Source of the DNA: Jiella marina
Lineage (GTDB): Bacteria > Pseudomonadota > Alphaproteobacteria > Rhizobiales > Rhizobiaceae
Direction: 5' to 3'
DNA: 64,000 bases
NCBI RefSeq assembly: GCF_024359545.1
Contig: NZ_JAKQZG010000017.1
Location: forward strand, 1 to 64,000
Shown: positions 35,574 to 43,746 of the stretch, piece by piece
How positions within the stretch are numbered: the stretch's first letter is position 1
Layout: every line of letters begins with the position of its first letter
Made by a program: the position numbers and the translations under genes
Notes under the pieces: generated by a model
Databases searched by the model: none
Seen by the model: the letters and a program-made list of their open reading frames with translations, nothing else
Told to the model about the DNA's origin: nothing

Positions 35574-36870
35574 GCCGGACCTCGCGATCGGCGCTGAGGA
35601 CTGGATCGCTTTCGTCCGGCTGGTTGTCGCGGCAGCGGTCCTTTGCGCGCTCCTCGTCACCTTCACGCCCTTTGCCGTGACGTTCGAGGGCAATCAGGAC
35701 GCGGGCTCGCTGATCAATCAGCTCGGCTATTCGGCCCTGGCGGGGTTGGTTCTCGCCAGCCATCTCGTCTTCACCAAACCTCGCGTCGGCCTGTCGCTCC
35801 TGCGACCCTGGTGGATCATCATGGCGGGATGGCTGCTGGCGAGCGCCTTCTGGGCACCCAGTCCGGAAAACGCCCTTCGCTCGGCTCTCTTCACGCTTCT
35901 CGCGATGAGCGCCGTCACGGGCGTCTTCTGCTTTCCGATCGATGGCCGGGCGTTTCGAACGGTCCTTGCCATCGGTGCGCTGGCCGTGCTTGGCCTGTCC
36001 TATTTCGGCGTCATTGCCATGCCGGCGTCGGCGATCCACGACGCGAGCGGCGGGGTGGGATCGGAAGCCGAACATGCCGGACTCTGGCGCGGTATCTATT
36101 CCCACAAGAACGTCGCCGGCGCGGTCATCGGCTCGCTGTTCTTCTTCGGCATCTATTTCTTTCGTTCCAACATGAAGCTGGTTGGCGTGACAATTGCCGC
36201 CGGAGCCTGCTTCTTCGTCCTGCAGACCGGTTCGAAGACCGCGACGGGCCTCCTGCCTCTGGTCACCGTCCTGGTCATCGGGCTGCGGCTGATGGGCGGT
36301 CGCCGGCTCTTGTCGGTGGCAATCTTCGCAACGCTGGTCACTATGGCGCTGCTGACGCTCGGAACCGTGCTCTCCCCGACCCTCGACGCGATCGTGCAAT
36401 GGGCGGTGCCGGGCACCACCTTCACCGGGCGCATGGATCTCTGGCGCTTCGCCCTCGAGATCTTTCGTGGTCACGAGTGGACGGGCTTCGGCCTGAATGC
36501 CTTCTGGCAGACCGATGTGGTCGCACACACGGAGAGGAATTTCGAGCTGACCTGGGATCCGCGCGGCAGTCCGAACGCCCATAACGGCTATCTGGATGTT
36601 GCGATCTCGATGGGGGTGCCGGGCCTTGTGATCGCGGTGATCGCGCTCGTCATCCTGCCGCTGATCGATTATGCCCGGATTGGCCGTGACGCAGAGAGCA
36701 CCTGCCTTGGTGACATGCTCCTGATGATCCTGACCTATCTGCTCCTGAATTCGTTTCTCGAGAGCTTTCTGTTCGAACGGGCCAATCCGGTCTGGATGCT
36801 GGTCTGGTTCGCCGTGGTGGGTCTCAGGCTGCTCGCCCGTCACCGGGTCGAGGCAGCGCCCGGAGATTGA
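35542..36870 (+). CDS. O-antigen/EPS polymerase or ligase (Wzy/WaaL family)
   Basis: A 442-residue membrane protein with 10-12 predicted helices and the Wzy_C-type block: GLWRGIYSHKNVAGAVIG, then a large periplasmic loop with TGFGLNAFWQ and GSPNAHNGYLDVAISMGVPG. Such proteins polymerise repeat units in the periplasm. The HN in AHNGYLD is the conserved ligase/polymerase histidine region. It follows the GT2 gene with a 32-base overlap and is last in the plus-strand unit, facing the acyltransferase. Confidence 0.88.
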   Translation: MSNTADLSRTEPDLAIGAEDWIAFVRLVVAAAVLCALLVTFTPFAVTFEGNQDAGSLINQLGYSALAGLVLASHLVFTKPRVGLSLLRPWWIIMAGWLLASAFWAPSPENALRSALFTLLAMSAVTGVFCFPIDGRAFRTVLAIGALAVLGLSYFGVIAMPASAIHDASGGVGSEAEHAGLWRGIYSHKNVAGAVIGSLFFFGIYFFRSNMKLVGVTIAAGACFFVLQTGSKTATGLLPLVTVLVIGLRLMGGRRLLSVAIFATLVTMALLTLGTVLSPTLDAIVQWAVPGTTFTGRMDLWRFALEIFRGHEWTGFGLNAFWQTDVVAHTERNFELTWDPRGSPNAHNGYLDVAISMGVPGLVIAVIALVILPLIDYARIGRDAESTCLGDMLLMILTYLLLNSFLESFLFERANPVWMLVWFAVVGLRLLARHRVEAAPGD

Positions 36871-36976
36871 AAGCGAAAAGCGCAAGCAAAGGGCATCGTT
36901 CGATCCGAAGCTGTCGCGCCTTCTCTCACGAGTTGAAGCAATCGATCGAGTAGAGCCGAGGGAGCGGTGCGGGAGC

Positions 36977-38170
36977 CTAAGCCGCTGCCTGCTTTTGAAG
37001 GGGCGCGCCGTTCGTCGTCGTTCGGTTGCCCGACTTCGCCAGACGTCGGCCAAGGGCGATGCCCGGTCGCTCGACGAAACGGTAGGTGAGCGCGCTGAAC
37101 ACGATCGTTCCAGCCATGATCAGGCCAATCGCCAGGAGCGCCTGCCCCTCGTTCGCACCGAGAAGGCGCTTGCCATCGGCGGCTTCCGAAAAGACGGACC
37201 AGGGAATATGCGGGCCAAGGATCGTGGCGACGTTTTCCGTGCGCGAGATCACGAAGGCGTGGGTCATGTAGACCGAATAGGAGATCGCCCCCAGGAAGGC
37301 GATCGGACGCGACTTCAGCACCTGGCTGATTCCGCCGCCCTCATGGGCAAAGACATAGACGGCGAAGCCGAAGACGAAGGGTGCGGCCACCGACAGAACG
37401 GTGCCGCCGAGAAGCGTCACGAAGACCGCCACCATCACGACGGTCGCGCACTCCGCAACGCTCCAGAGCCCCGAGGACCGTTCGTGACCCGGCTCGGTCG
37501 TCTCCTCCCACGCGATCCGCCGGATGAGCACGCCGACGGAGAAGCCGGCGAGACATCGCAGCCAGCCGAGATGCACGGTCGTGTCCATCGTGCCGTCGAA
37601 AAATGCGATCGCCACAAGCCCGATGGCGATCGTCATCGCGGCGAGCGGAATGAGAAAGGTGGGCGCGAAGACCACCACGGCAGCGAAAGCCGTATAGGCG
37701 AGCAGTTCGGCTGAAATGCTCCAGCTTGGATAGTTCCATCCCAGACTGTCGAGTACACCGAGGGAGTGCGTCATGAGAACGTTGTGAACGAGCGCAGAGA
37801 CCGAATCACCGCCTTGAAATGCGGCGTCCGGTCCGCGCAGCTGGAGCATCGCCACCTCGTAAGCCACGAACAGGGCCAACATGGCGATGTGCAGCGGGTA
37901 GACGCGGAAGACGCGCTGCAGGAGGAACCCGCCGAAATTGCGCTTCTCTGCCAGGCTGTCGTGAAAGGCGTGGGCGATCACGAAGCCGGAGAGAACGAAG
38001 AAAAAGTCGACGAATAGAAAGCCATGGCGAAAGAAGGCGCTCTCGTGGATGAAACCCGAGACCGGCGCATGCAGGCAGACGACCAGCAGAGCGCAAATGC
38101 CGCGCCAGCCATCCAGCGCCGCAAATCTGCCTGCCCCCGAAGAACGCTGCTTGGCCTTCACGGCAATCAT
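36977..38170 (-). CDS. Acyltransferase 3 family (OafA/ExoZ-like)
   Basis: A 397-residue integral membrane O-acyltransferase with about ten helices. The family start RFAALDGWRGICALLVVCLH carries the conserved Arg and His, followed by FLFVDFFFVLSGFVIAHAF. Such enzymes acetylate or succinylate exopolysaccharide sugars, as ExoZ/ExoH do for succinoglycan. It closes the EPS locus on the minus strand, converging with wzy. Acyl group and target sugar are unknown. Confidence 0.92.
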   Translation of the reverse strand: MIAVKAKQRSSGAGRFAALDGWRGICALLVVCLHAPVSGFIHESAFFRHGFLFVDFFFVLSGFVIAHAFHDSLAEKRNFGGFLLQRVFRVYPLHIAMLALFVAYEVAMLQLRGPDAAFQGGDSVSALVHNVLMTHSLGVLDSLGWNYPSWSISAELLAYTAFAAVVVFAPTFLIPLAAMTIAIGLVAIAFFDGTMDTTVHLGWLRCLAGFSVGVLIRRIAWEETTEPGHERSSGLWSVAECATVVMVAVFVTLLGGTVLSVAAPFVFGFAVYVFAHEGGGISQVLKSRPIAFLGAISYSVYMTHAFVISRTENVATILGPHIPWSVFSEAADGKRLLGANEGQALLAIGLIMAGTIVFSALTYRFVERPGIALGRRLAKSGNRTTTNGAPLQKQAAA

Positions 38171-38415
38171 GGGCTCTCTTCTCCGCGATTTCCGGCGGGC
38201 ATGGGGCGGGACGGCGCTCGCTCGTGAGCGCGAGAGCCAAGCCTAGACGCAGCAAGGGCAAGGAAACGTTAATCGGCCGCTCGCATTTCGATCTGTCGAG
38301 AGGATCTGCGGGGCCGCGAGGCCGTCTCCCGATGAGCTTGCTTGCAGCGCCGGACTTCCCGCCTAAGTGACGCGCCGGGACGATCTCGTTGTTTATGGAA
38401 AGGTTGCCGGCCCCG

Positions 38416-38868
38416 ATGGATCGATTGCGCCTGCTTGCTGTCGACGCTGAAGACCTTGCGATCCTTTCGGCGCATTGTCAGGACGCGGTGATCCGCGTCG
38501 AGGATTGTCGATATTTCCCGCATGATCAGCAATTCGTCATGGAGATGAACCGCTTCGTCTGGGAGAAGGTCGTCTCGCCGAAACGCTTTTCCCTGTTTCA
38601 TCGCCCGCAATACGAACGGCGGCGCGCAGTCCTGCATTTCGACCGGGTGACGGGCGCGAAGCGTTTGGGATTCGACAAGATGGGGGCCGAGGACGTGCTC
38701 GTGCTCCTGGCCGTGCGCTTCGAACAGGCGAGCGCGCCCTCCGGCGTCATCGAGCTTGTCTTTGCCGGCGGCTCCGCGATAAGGCTCGACGTCGAGGTCG
38801 TGGAAGCGCAACTGACCGATGTCGGCGGCGCCTGGAGCGCCGCGGCGCGGCCCAATCATGGCGGGTGA
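38416..38868 (+). CDS. DUF2948 family protein
   Basis: A 150-residue soluble protein starting MDRLRLLAVDAEDLAILSAH, matching DUF2948, which is found almost only in alphaproteobacteria next to hisD. Further family text: FVWEKVVSPKRFSLFHRPQYERRRAVLHFDR (in two blocks) and RLDVEVVEAQLTDVGGAW at the C-terminus. Function unknown. ATG at 38416 matches the family N-terminus; ATG at 38395 is alternative. It precedes hisD by 92 bases. Confidence 0.85.
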   Translation: MDRLRLLAVDAEDLAILSAHCQDAVIRVEDCRYFPHDQQFVMEMNRFVWEKVVSPKRFSLFHRPQYERRRAVLHFDRVTGAKRLGFDKMGAEDVLVLLAVRFEQASAPSGVIELVFAGGSAIRLDVEVVEAQLTDVGGAWSAAARPNHGG

Positions 38869-38960
38869 AAGGCCGCTGCGGCGAAGGCCAGCCCCCATGA
38901 CAGTCATTGTCGCGCTGTTGCCGATCGCAACTGCGCTCGGGAGTGAAAAGGGAGACAGAC

Positions 38961-40253
38961 TTGCCCTGGCGGCTTGAAAGCGGCGATCCGGATTTCGAGG
39001 CGCGCTTTGCCGCGCTGCTTTCCGCCAAGCGCGAGCAGGCGGCCGATGTCGACGACGCGGTGCGCGGGATCATCGCGCGGGTCCGTGCCGAGGGCGATGC
39101 CGCCGTTCTGGAACTCACCCATCGGTTCGACAAGCTGGAACTCACTCCTGCGACGATGCGCGTTTCGGACGCGGAGATCGAATCCGCCTTCGAAGCGACG
39201 CCCGCCGAGACCCGATCGGCCCTGGAACTCGCCCATCGCCGGATCACCGCTCATCACGAACGCCAGCGCCCGAAGGACGACCGCTACGTGGACGATGCCG
39301 GTGTGGAACTCGGCAGCCGCTGGACGGCGGTCGAGTCCGTCGGGCTCTACGTGCCGGGCGGGCAGGCGAGCTATCCCTCGTCTGTCCTGATGAACGCCGT
39401 GCCGGCAAAGGTCGCCGGGGTCGAGCGCATCGCCATGGTCGTGCCGGCCATGCGCGGCGCGCTCAATCCGCTTGTTCTGGCGGCCGCCCGGCTTGCCGGT
39501 GTCGATGAAATCTACCGGATCGGCGGCGCCCAGGCCGTGGCGGCTCTCGCCTACGGCACCGAGACCATCGCCCCTGTCGCCAAGATCGTCGGTCCCGGCA
39601 ATGCCTTCGTCGCCGCGGCCAAGCGCCAGGTCTTCGGCCATGTGGGGATCGACATGATCGCCGGTCCGTCCGAGATCCTGGTGATCGCCGATGGCGACAA
39701 CGATCCGGACTGGATCGCGGCCGATCTGTTGAGCCAGGCCGAGCATGACGAGGCGGCACAGTCGATCCTGATCACCGATGACGCCGCCTTCGCGGACGCG
39801 GTCGAACAGGCGGTGGAGCGCCAGCTGGCCCGTCTGTCGCGTTCCGAGACGGCCGCGGCGAGTTGGGCCGAACACGGCGCGATCATCGTGGTACCGTCCC
39901 TCGAAGATGCCGTGCCGCTGTCGGATCGGATCGCGCCGGAGCATCTTGAAATTGCCGTCGAGGAGCCGGACCGGCTCTTTGCGAAGCTTCGCAACGCGGG
40001 GGCTGTCTTCCTCGGCCGGCACACGCCGGAAGTGATCGGCGACTATGTGGGCGGGTCCAATCACGTGCTGCCGACAGCGCGCTCGGCGCGGTTTTCCTCC
40101 GGGCTTTCGGTGCTCGACTTCGTCAAGCGCACGTCGATCCTGAAGCTCGGGCCGGACCAGTTGCGGGCTCTCGGCCCCGCGGCGATCGAACTGGCGCGTG
40201 TCGAAGGTCTCGACGCCCACGGCCGCTCGGTCGCGATCCGGCTGAATTTGTGA
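38961..40253 (+). CDS. hisD: Histidinol dehydrogenase
   Basis: A 430-residue enzyme for the last two steps of histidine synthesis (histidinol to histidine, using NAD and zinc). Recognised blocks are [40 protein letters not shown] and [15 protein letters not shown], with QAEHDEAAQ carrying zinc ligands and APEHLE carrying another. The start was set to TTG at 38961 because AGGGAG sits eight bases upstream and the family N-terminus begins there; earlier in-frame codons lack support. It is followed by UPF0262 after 10 bases. Confidence 0.95.
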   Translation: MPWRLESGDPDFEARFAALLSAKREQAADVDDAVRGIIARVRAEGDAAVLELTHRFDKLELTPATMRVSDAEIESAFEATPAETRSALELAHRRITAHHERQRPKDDRYVDDAGVELGSRWTAVESVGLYVPGGQASYPSSVLMNAVPAKVAGVERIAMVVPAMRGALNPLVLAAARLAGVDEIYRIGGAQAVAALAYGTETIAPVAKIVGPGNAFVAAAKRQVFGHVGIDMIAGPSEILVIADGDNDPDWIAADLLSQAEHDEAAQSILITDDAAFADAVEQAVERQLARLSRSETAAASWAEHGAIIVVPSLEDAVPLSDRIAPEHLEIAVEEPDRLFAKLRNAGAVFLGRHTPEVIGDYVGGSNHVLPTARSARFSSGLSVLDFVKRTSILKLGPDQLRALGPAAIELARVEGLDAHGRSVAIRLNL

Positions 40254-40263
40254 GGCGGACGCC

Positions 40264-40749
40264 ATGGCGGATGAAAGCCAATCCCAGGGCCGCCTCGTCG
40301 ATGTCGAGCTCGACGAAACCATCGGCCGCGCCACACCGGACGTCGAGCACGAGCGCGCGGTCGCGATTTTCGATCTCATCGAGGAAAACGTCTTCAATCC
40401 GGCCGGTGCGCCCGAGGGGGCGCGGTTCAAGCTGAAGCTTTCGCTGGCCGACAAGCGCCTCGTCTTCGACATTCGCGACGAGAACGACCAGCAGCTGGTG
40501 ACGCACATCCTGTCGCTGACGCCGTTTCGCAAGGTGATTCGCGACTATTTCATGATCTGCGACAGCTATTACGAAGCCATCCGCTCGGCGACGCCGCAGC
40601 AGATCGAGGCCATCGACATGGGCCGCCGCGGCATTCACAATGACGGCTCCCAGACCCTGATGGAGCGCCTGAAGGGCAAGATCGACATCGATCTCGACAC
40701 GGCACGCCGGCTCTTTACCCTGATCTGCGTCCTCCACTGGCGGAGCTGA
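40264..40749 (+). CDS. UPF0262 family protein
   Basis: A 161-residue protein of UPF0262, conserved in alphaproteobacteria beside hisD. Identifying text: [53 protein letters not shown] and [20 protein letters not shown]. Function is unknown. Ten bases separate it from hisD, so both are probably in one operon. Confidence 0.9.
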   Translation: MADESQSQGRLVDVELDETIGRATPDVEHERAVAIFDLIEENVFNPAGAPEGARFKLKLSLADKRLVFDIRDENDQQLVTHILSLTPFRKVIRDYFMICDSYYEAIRSATPQQIEAIDMGRRGIHNDGSQTLMERLKGKIDIDLDTARRLFTLICVLHWRS

Positions 40750-40857
40750 TCGGTGTTGGCCGGGTTCTTTGTCGGCAGGGGGAATTTGGCCGTTTCGGTA
40801 AGCGGTTGGTCGGCCGCTGCCAGGCTCTTGCCAATCGGCAATTGCAGTTTAGCGGTA

Positions 40858-40980
40858 CGACCACCCTCTGCCTGCCGGCATCTCCCCCACAAGGGGGGAG
40901 AAAGGCCTTCATGGACGCTGGCTCCCACCACTCTCCCCCCTTGTGGGCGAGATGTCACGTCAGTGACAGAGGGGGGTATG
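40858..40980. repeat. RIME-like palindromic intergenic element
   Basis: Inverted arms CATCTCCCCCACAAGG... (40879-40900) and its reverse complement (40932-40953, one mismatch) enclose a 31-base loop. A second palindrome, TGTCAC/GTGACA, is at 40953-40968, and outer CCACCCTCTG / CAGAGGGGGG arms complete the unit. The CTGCCGGCATCTCCCCC core matches the Rhizobiales RIME-type intergenic mosaic elements as I remember them. It separates UPF0262 from the phosphatase gene. Confidence 0.78.
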
Positions 40981-41027
40981 GAGGGCGTCTTGATAGCCAT
41001 TCCCCACTCTGACCCTGGAGCCCATCG

Positions 41028-41513
41028 GTGAACGGGCCGGATCATCCGATCCCTTCGGCGGGCAACGAAAGTCCGCCGGCCAGCGGAGACAAGATCTCCT
41101 CCGTCCTGTTTCTCTGCGGCATGAACGCCATCCGCTCGCCGATTGCCGAGGCGCTCGCTCGGGAAATCTTGCCGCCGACGGTCTACATCGCCTCGGCCGG
41201 GGTGCGGTCCGGTCAGCGCGATCCGTTCGTCGATTCCGTGCTTGCCGAACGGGGCCTTTCCCTGGGCGAACGCCAGCCGCAGCGCTACGAGGATCTGGAA
41301 GACAGCTATTTCGACCTGATCGTCACCATGGCGCCCGAGGCCCACCATGCGGCGCTGGACGCGACCGGGACATCGTCGGTCGAGGTGGAATTCTGGCCGA
41401 TGCCGGACCCTTCCGTCGTCACCGGTTCGCGCGAGCAGATCCTCGACGCCTATCGCGATCTTCTTGGGCGCATCGAACAAAGATTGCGGCAGCGCTTCAG
41501 CGGCGCAGCCTGA
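41028..41513 (+). CDS. Low-molecular-weight protein-tyrosine phosphatase family
   Basis: A 161-residue phosphatase-fold protein. The active-site loop CGMNAIRS fits the CX5RS consensus, with nucleophile Cys30 and Arg36, and the general-acid Asp lies in WPMPDPS. It could dephosphorylate Tyr-P or act as an arsenate reductase-like enzyme. The start is GTG with GGAG upstream; ~20 polar residues precede the fold. In many Rhizobiales this gene follows UPF0262 directly; here a repeat element separates them. It converges with engB, nine bases away. Confidence 0.85.
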   Translation: MNGPDHPIPSAGNESPPASGDKISSVLFLCGMNAIRSPIAEALAREILPPTVYIASAGVRSGQRDPFVDSVLAERGLSLGERQPQRYEDLEDSYFDLIVTMAPEAHHAALDATGTSSVEVEFWPMPDPSVVTGSREQILDAYRDLLGRIEQRLRQRFSGAA

Positions 41514-41522
41514 CACGTGTGG

Positions 41523-42185
41523 TCAGTCAGCGAGCTGCAGGATCGCCACGCGCAGATCGTCGAGCCCCACGTCCTTTTCCGATGAGGTCGCGATCAGCGT
41601 CGGGAATGCGGCGGGTCGCCGCTTGATCGCCGCGAGCGTGTCATCGACGAGCTTGGGGATCGCCGGCTTCTTGATCTTGTCCACCTTGGTCAGAACGATC
41701 TGATAGGAGACCGCGGCGCGATCGAGAAGGTCTAGGACCTCCAGATCGTTCGCCTTGAGGCCATGCCGCGCATCGATCAGGAGGAAGACCCGCTTCAGGC
41801 TCGGCCGTCCGCGAAGATAGTCGAAGACGAGCTTGGTCCAGGCATCTACCCGGTCCTTCGGCGCCTTGGCATAGCCATAGCCCGGCATGTCCACCAGCGC
41901 GATCGGGGGCAGGCCAGCGGCGGGGTCGCCGTAGCCGTCGGGCACGAAATAGTTCAGTTCCTGCGTCCGGCCCGGCGTGTTCGAGGTGCGGGCGAGCCCC
42001 TTCTGGCCGAGCAGGGCATTGATCAGCGACGATTTGCCGACATTGGAACGCCCGGCGAAGGCGATTTCGGGCGGTCCTTCTGGCGGAAGAAACTTCAGCG
42101 CCGGCACGCCGCGTACGAAGACCCAAGGGGTGCGAAAGAAGCGCCGGTCGACCAGGTCAAGCGGGGAGGGGGCGTCGCTGTTCAT
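41523..42185 (-). CDS. engB: Ribosome biogenesis GTPase EngB (YsxC/YihA)
   Basis: A 220-residue GTPase needed for 50S subunit assembly. G1 is [11 protein letters not shown]3 is [10 protein letters not shown] and G4 is TKVDKIKK, preceded by the family block [22 protein letters not shown] at 42185 overlaps the stop of the upstream acetyltransferase gene (ATGA), implying coupling. In related genomes engB normally follows yidC closely; here two other genes lie between. Confidence 0.95.
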   Translation of the reverse strand: MNSDAPSPLDLVDRRFFRTPWVFVRGVPALKFLPPEGPPEIAFAGRSNVGKSSLINALLGQKGLARTSNTPGRTQELNYFVPDGYGDPAAGLPPIALVDMPGYGYAKAPKDRVDAWTKLVFDYLRGRPSLKRVFLLIDARHGLKANDLEVLDLLDRAAVSYQIVLTKVDKIKKPAIPKLVDDTLAAIKRRPAAFPTLIATSSEKDVGLDDLRVAILQLAD

Positions 42186-42820
42186 CGGGCTTCCTCCAAC
42201 GCCGTGACATCGGCTCCGCGGATGCGGTCGAGATTGCGCGTGATCTTGTCTACCGGCCAGTGCCACCAGGCGATTTCCAGGAGCCTTGCCACCGTCGCTT
42301 CGTCGAAACGCATGCGGACGACGCGGGCGGGATTGCCGCCGACGATGGCATAGGGTGGCACGTCCGTGACCACTGTCGAGCGGGCGGCCACGATCGCGCC
42401 GTCGCCGATCCTGACGCCCGGCATGATCAGGCTTTCCATGCCGAGCCAGACATCGTTGCCGACCACCGTATCACCCCGGCTCTGGCCGAGCCACGTGTTC
42501 ACGTCGAACCCTTCCTCCCAGCCGCCCTGAAAGATGTTGAACGGATAGGTCGAAAAGCCACCCATGGCATGGTTCGCGCCATTCATGATGAAGCGCGTGC
42601 CCGAAGCGATCGCGACGAAGCGGCCGATGATCAGCCTGTCGCCGTAGAACTCGAAATGGTGCAGGACATTGCGCTCTTCGAAGCGCTCGGCGCCGTCGGG
42701 ATCGTCATAATAGCTGTAGTCGCCGACTTCGATGTTCGGTCGGGTAATGACGTCCTTGAGGAACACCGCCCGCGGAAAGCCGGGGAGGGGATAGAGCGTG
42801 TCGGGTGATGGTCCCTGCAT
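42182..42820 (-). CDS. CatB/Vat-type hexapeptide acetyltransferase
   Basis: A 212-residue left-handed beta-helix acetyltransferase of the xenobiotic (XAT) class. The family signature [13 protein letters not shown] with STYPF places the catalytic histidine at ~84, and later repeats show [28 protein letters not shown] and [12 protein letters not shown] members O-acetylate chloramphenicol or streptogramin A, but many chromosomal relatives act on sugars or are uncharacterised, so resistance should not be assumed. It overlaps engB by 4 bases and sits in the interval normally joining engB to yidC. Confidence 0.85.
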   Translation of the reverse strand: MQGPSPDTLYPLPGFPRAVFLKDVITRPNIEVGDYSYYDDPDGAERFEERNVLHHFEFYGDRLIIGRFVAIASGTRFIMNGANHAMGGFSTYPFNIFQGGWEEGFDVNTWLGQSRGDTVVGNDVWLGMESLIMPGVRIGDGAIVAARSTVVTDVPPYAIVGGNPARVVRMRFDEATVARLLEIAWWHWPVDKITRNLDRIRGADVTALEEAR

Positions 42821-42929
42821 GTCTTGTCCTTGGCCCTGCCCGCAAGACGATCGGCGCCGATCCCCGCGACATGACGTATTTTCGAAGCAACCGGCTGCAC
42901 GTACCGGCCATCTTCACCTCGCCGCGACT

Positions 42930-43475
42930 CTACCGGATCGCGTCGTAAATCTGCAGCCCATAATAGGACTCCAGACCTTCGAGCCGGACCCGCCCGCCCA
43001 GAATGCTCGAGCCGATGGAGGTATCGCAAAGCGTGTTCGAGAAGAACCGTTCATTGGCGATTCTGTAGCCGTAGCAATTCCTCTCACTGATCTTCTCCTC
43101 GACCTGAAACGAATATGTCGCGGGCGAGGCCAAGCTGAACTGGTGGAGGACGAACGGGACGGGACTGAGAAGGATCTTGTAGAGGCAAAAGCCGGCCAAA
43201 GGTCCAACGAGGAGGGCGGCGACCGTCTTGTGCCAGCTCCTGACACGGCCCGCGAAGCGAGGGTGGCGATCGGCATAGGCGAGGGCGCGGTAGAGTTCGA
43301 AGCTCAGGAGCGGCGCGACGAACACGCTGGCCGCGACCGCGAAGGGCATCATTCGATCGCCGTAGGCACGGGATGTGAGGAAGTCGTTAAGGCCATTGGG
43401 AACCGCCAGGATCAGCAGCACCGCGATGCCCGGCATGACCATGAGTGCAGAGACGATTTGATGATTGTCGATCAC
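42930..43475 (-). CDS. Hypothetical membrane protein
   Basis: A 181-residue protein I do not recognise. Three predicted membrane helices (about residues 8-30, 40-60 and 85-105) are followed by a ~70-residue polar domain with two cysteines (ISERNCYGYR and SNTLCDTSIG) that could form a disulphide if periplasmic. It lies between yidC and the acetyltransferase on the same strand, 110 bases before the latter. Start ATG at 43475 is the first in frame. No function is proposed. Confidence 0.6.
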   Translation of the reverse strand: MIDNHQIVSALMVMPGIAVLLILAVPNGLNDFLTSRAYGDRMMPFAVAASVFVAPLLSFELYRALAYADRHPRFAGRVRSWHKTVAALLVGPLAGFCLYKILLSPVPFVLHQFSLASPATYSFQVEEKISERNCYGYRIANERFFSNTLCDTSIGSSILGGRVRLEGLESYYGLQIYDAIR

Positions 43476-43565
43476 GAATCCGACGGCTCGTTCCGTCCGC
43501 GATGTACTGGCGATGATGATTCTTCCTTCCCCGCAATGGCCTCGTCCAATCCATCTGGCGGCATT

Positions 43566-43600
43566 GGAGCAATGCTCCGGTCAGACTCACGCAGTCTGAC
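43566..43600. terminator. Paired small hairpins downstream of yidC
   Basis: GGAGC/GCTCC (43566-43570 with 43574-43578, loop AAT) and GTCAGACT/AGTCTGAC (43580-43587 with 43593-43600) are adjacent perfect stems in the 271-base gap after yidC on the minus strand. They may end or attenuate the rpmH-rnpA-yidC transcript; no T-run is present. Confidence 0.4.
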
Positions 43601-43746
43601 GCAGGGACGGTTGAGAAGGCGTTCACGCGCCGGAATGGCTGCAAATCGGGGCGACGCCGGATATCCGCAAGGCAGCGCCACGCCGTGACGTGTGGGGTTG
43701 GATGGCGCCGGCGTGCTGACGGAGGGCGAACGCCGTCCGCTGTTCG

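Noticed and set aside
42182-42820. Calling the CatB-like gene an antibiotic-resistance determinant
   Set aside because: The catalytic signature fits the XAT class, but many chromosomal members are not resistance genes, so only the family is asserted.
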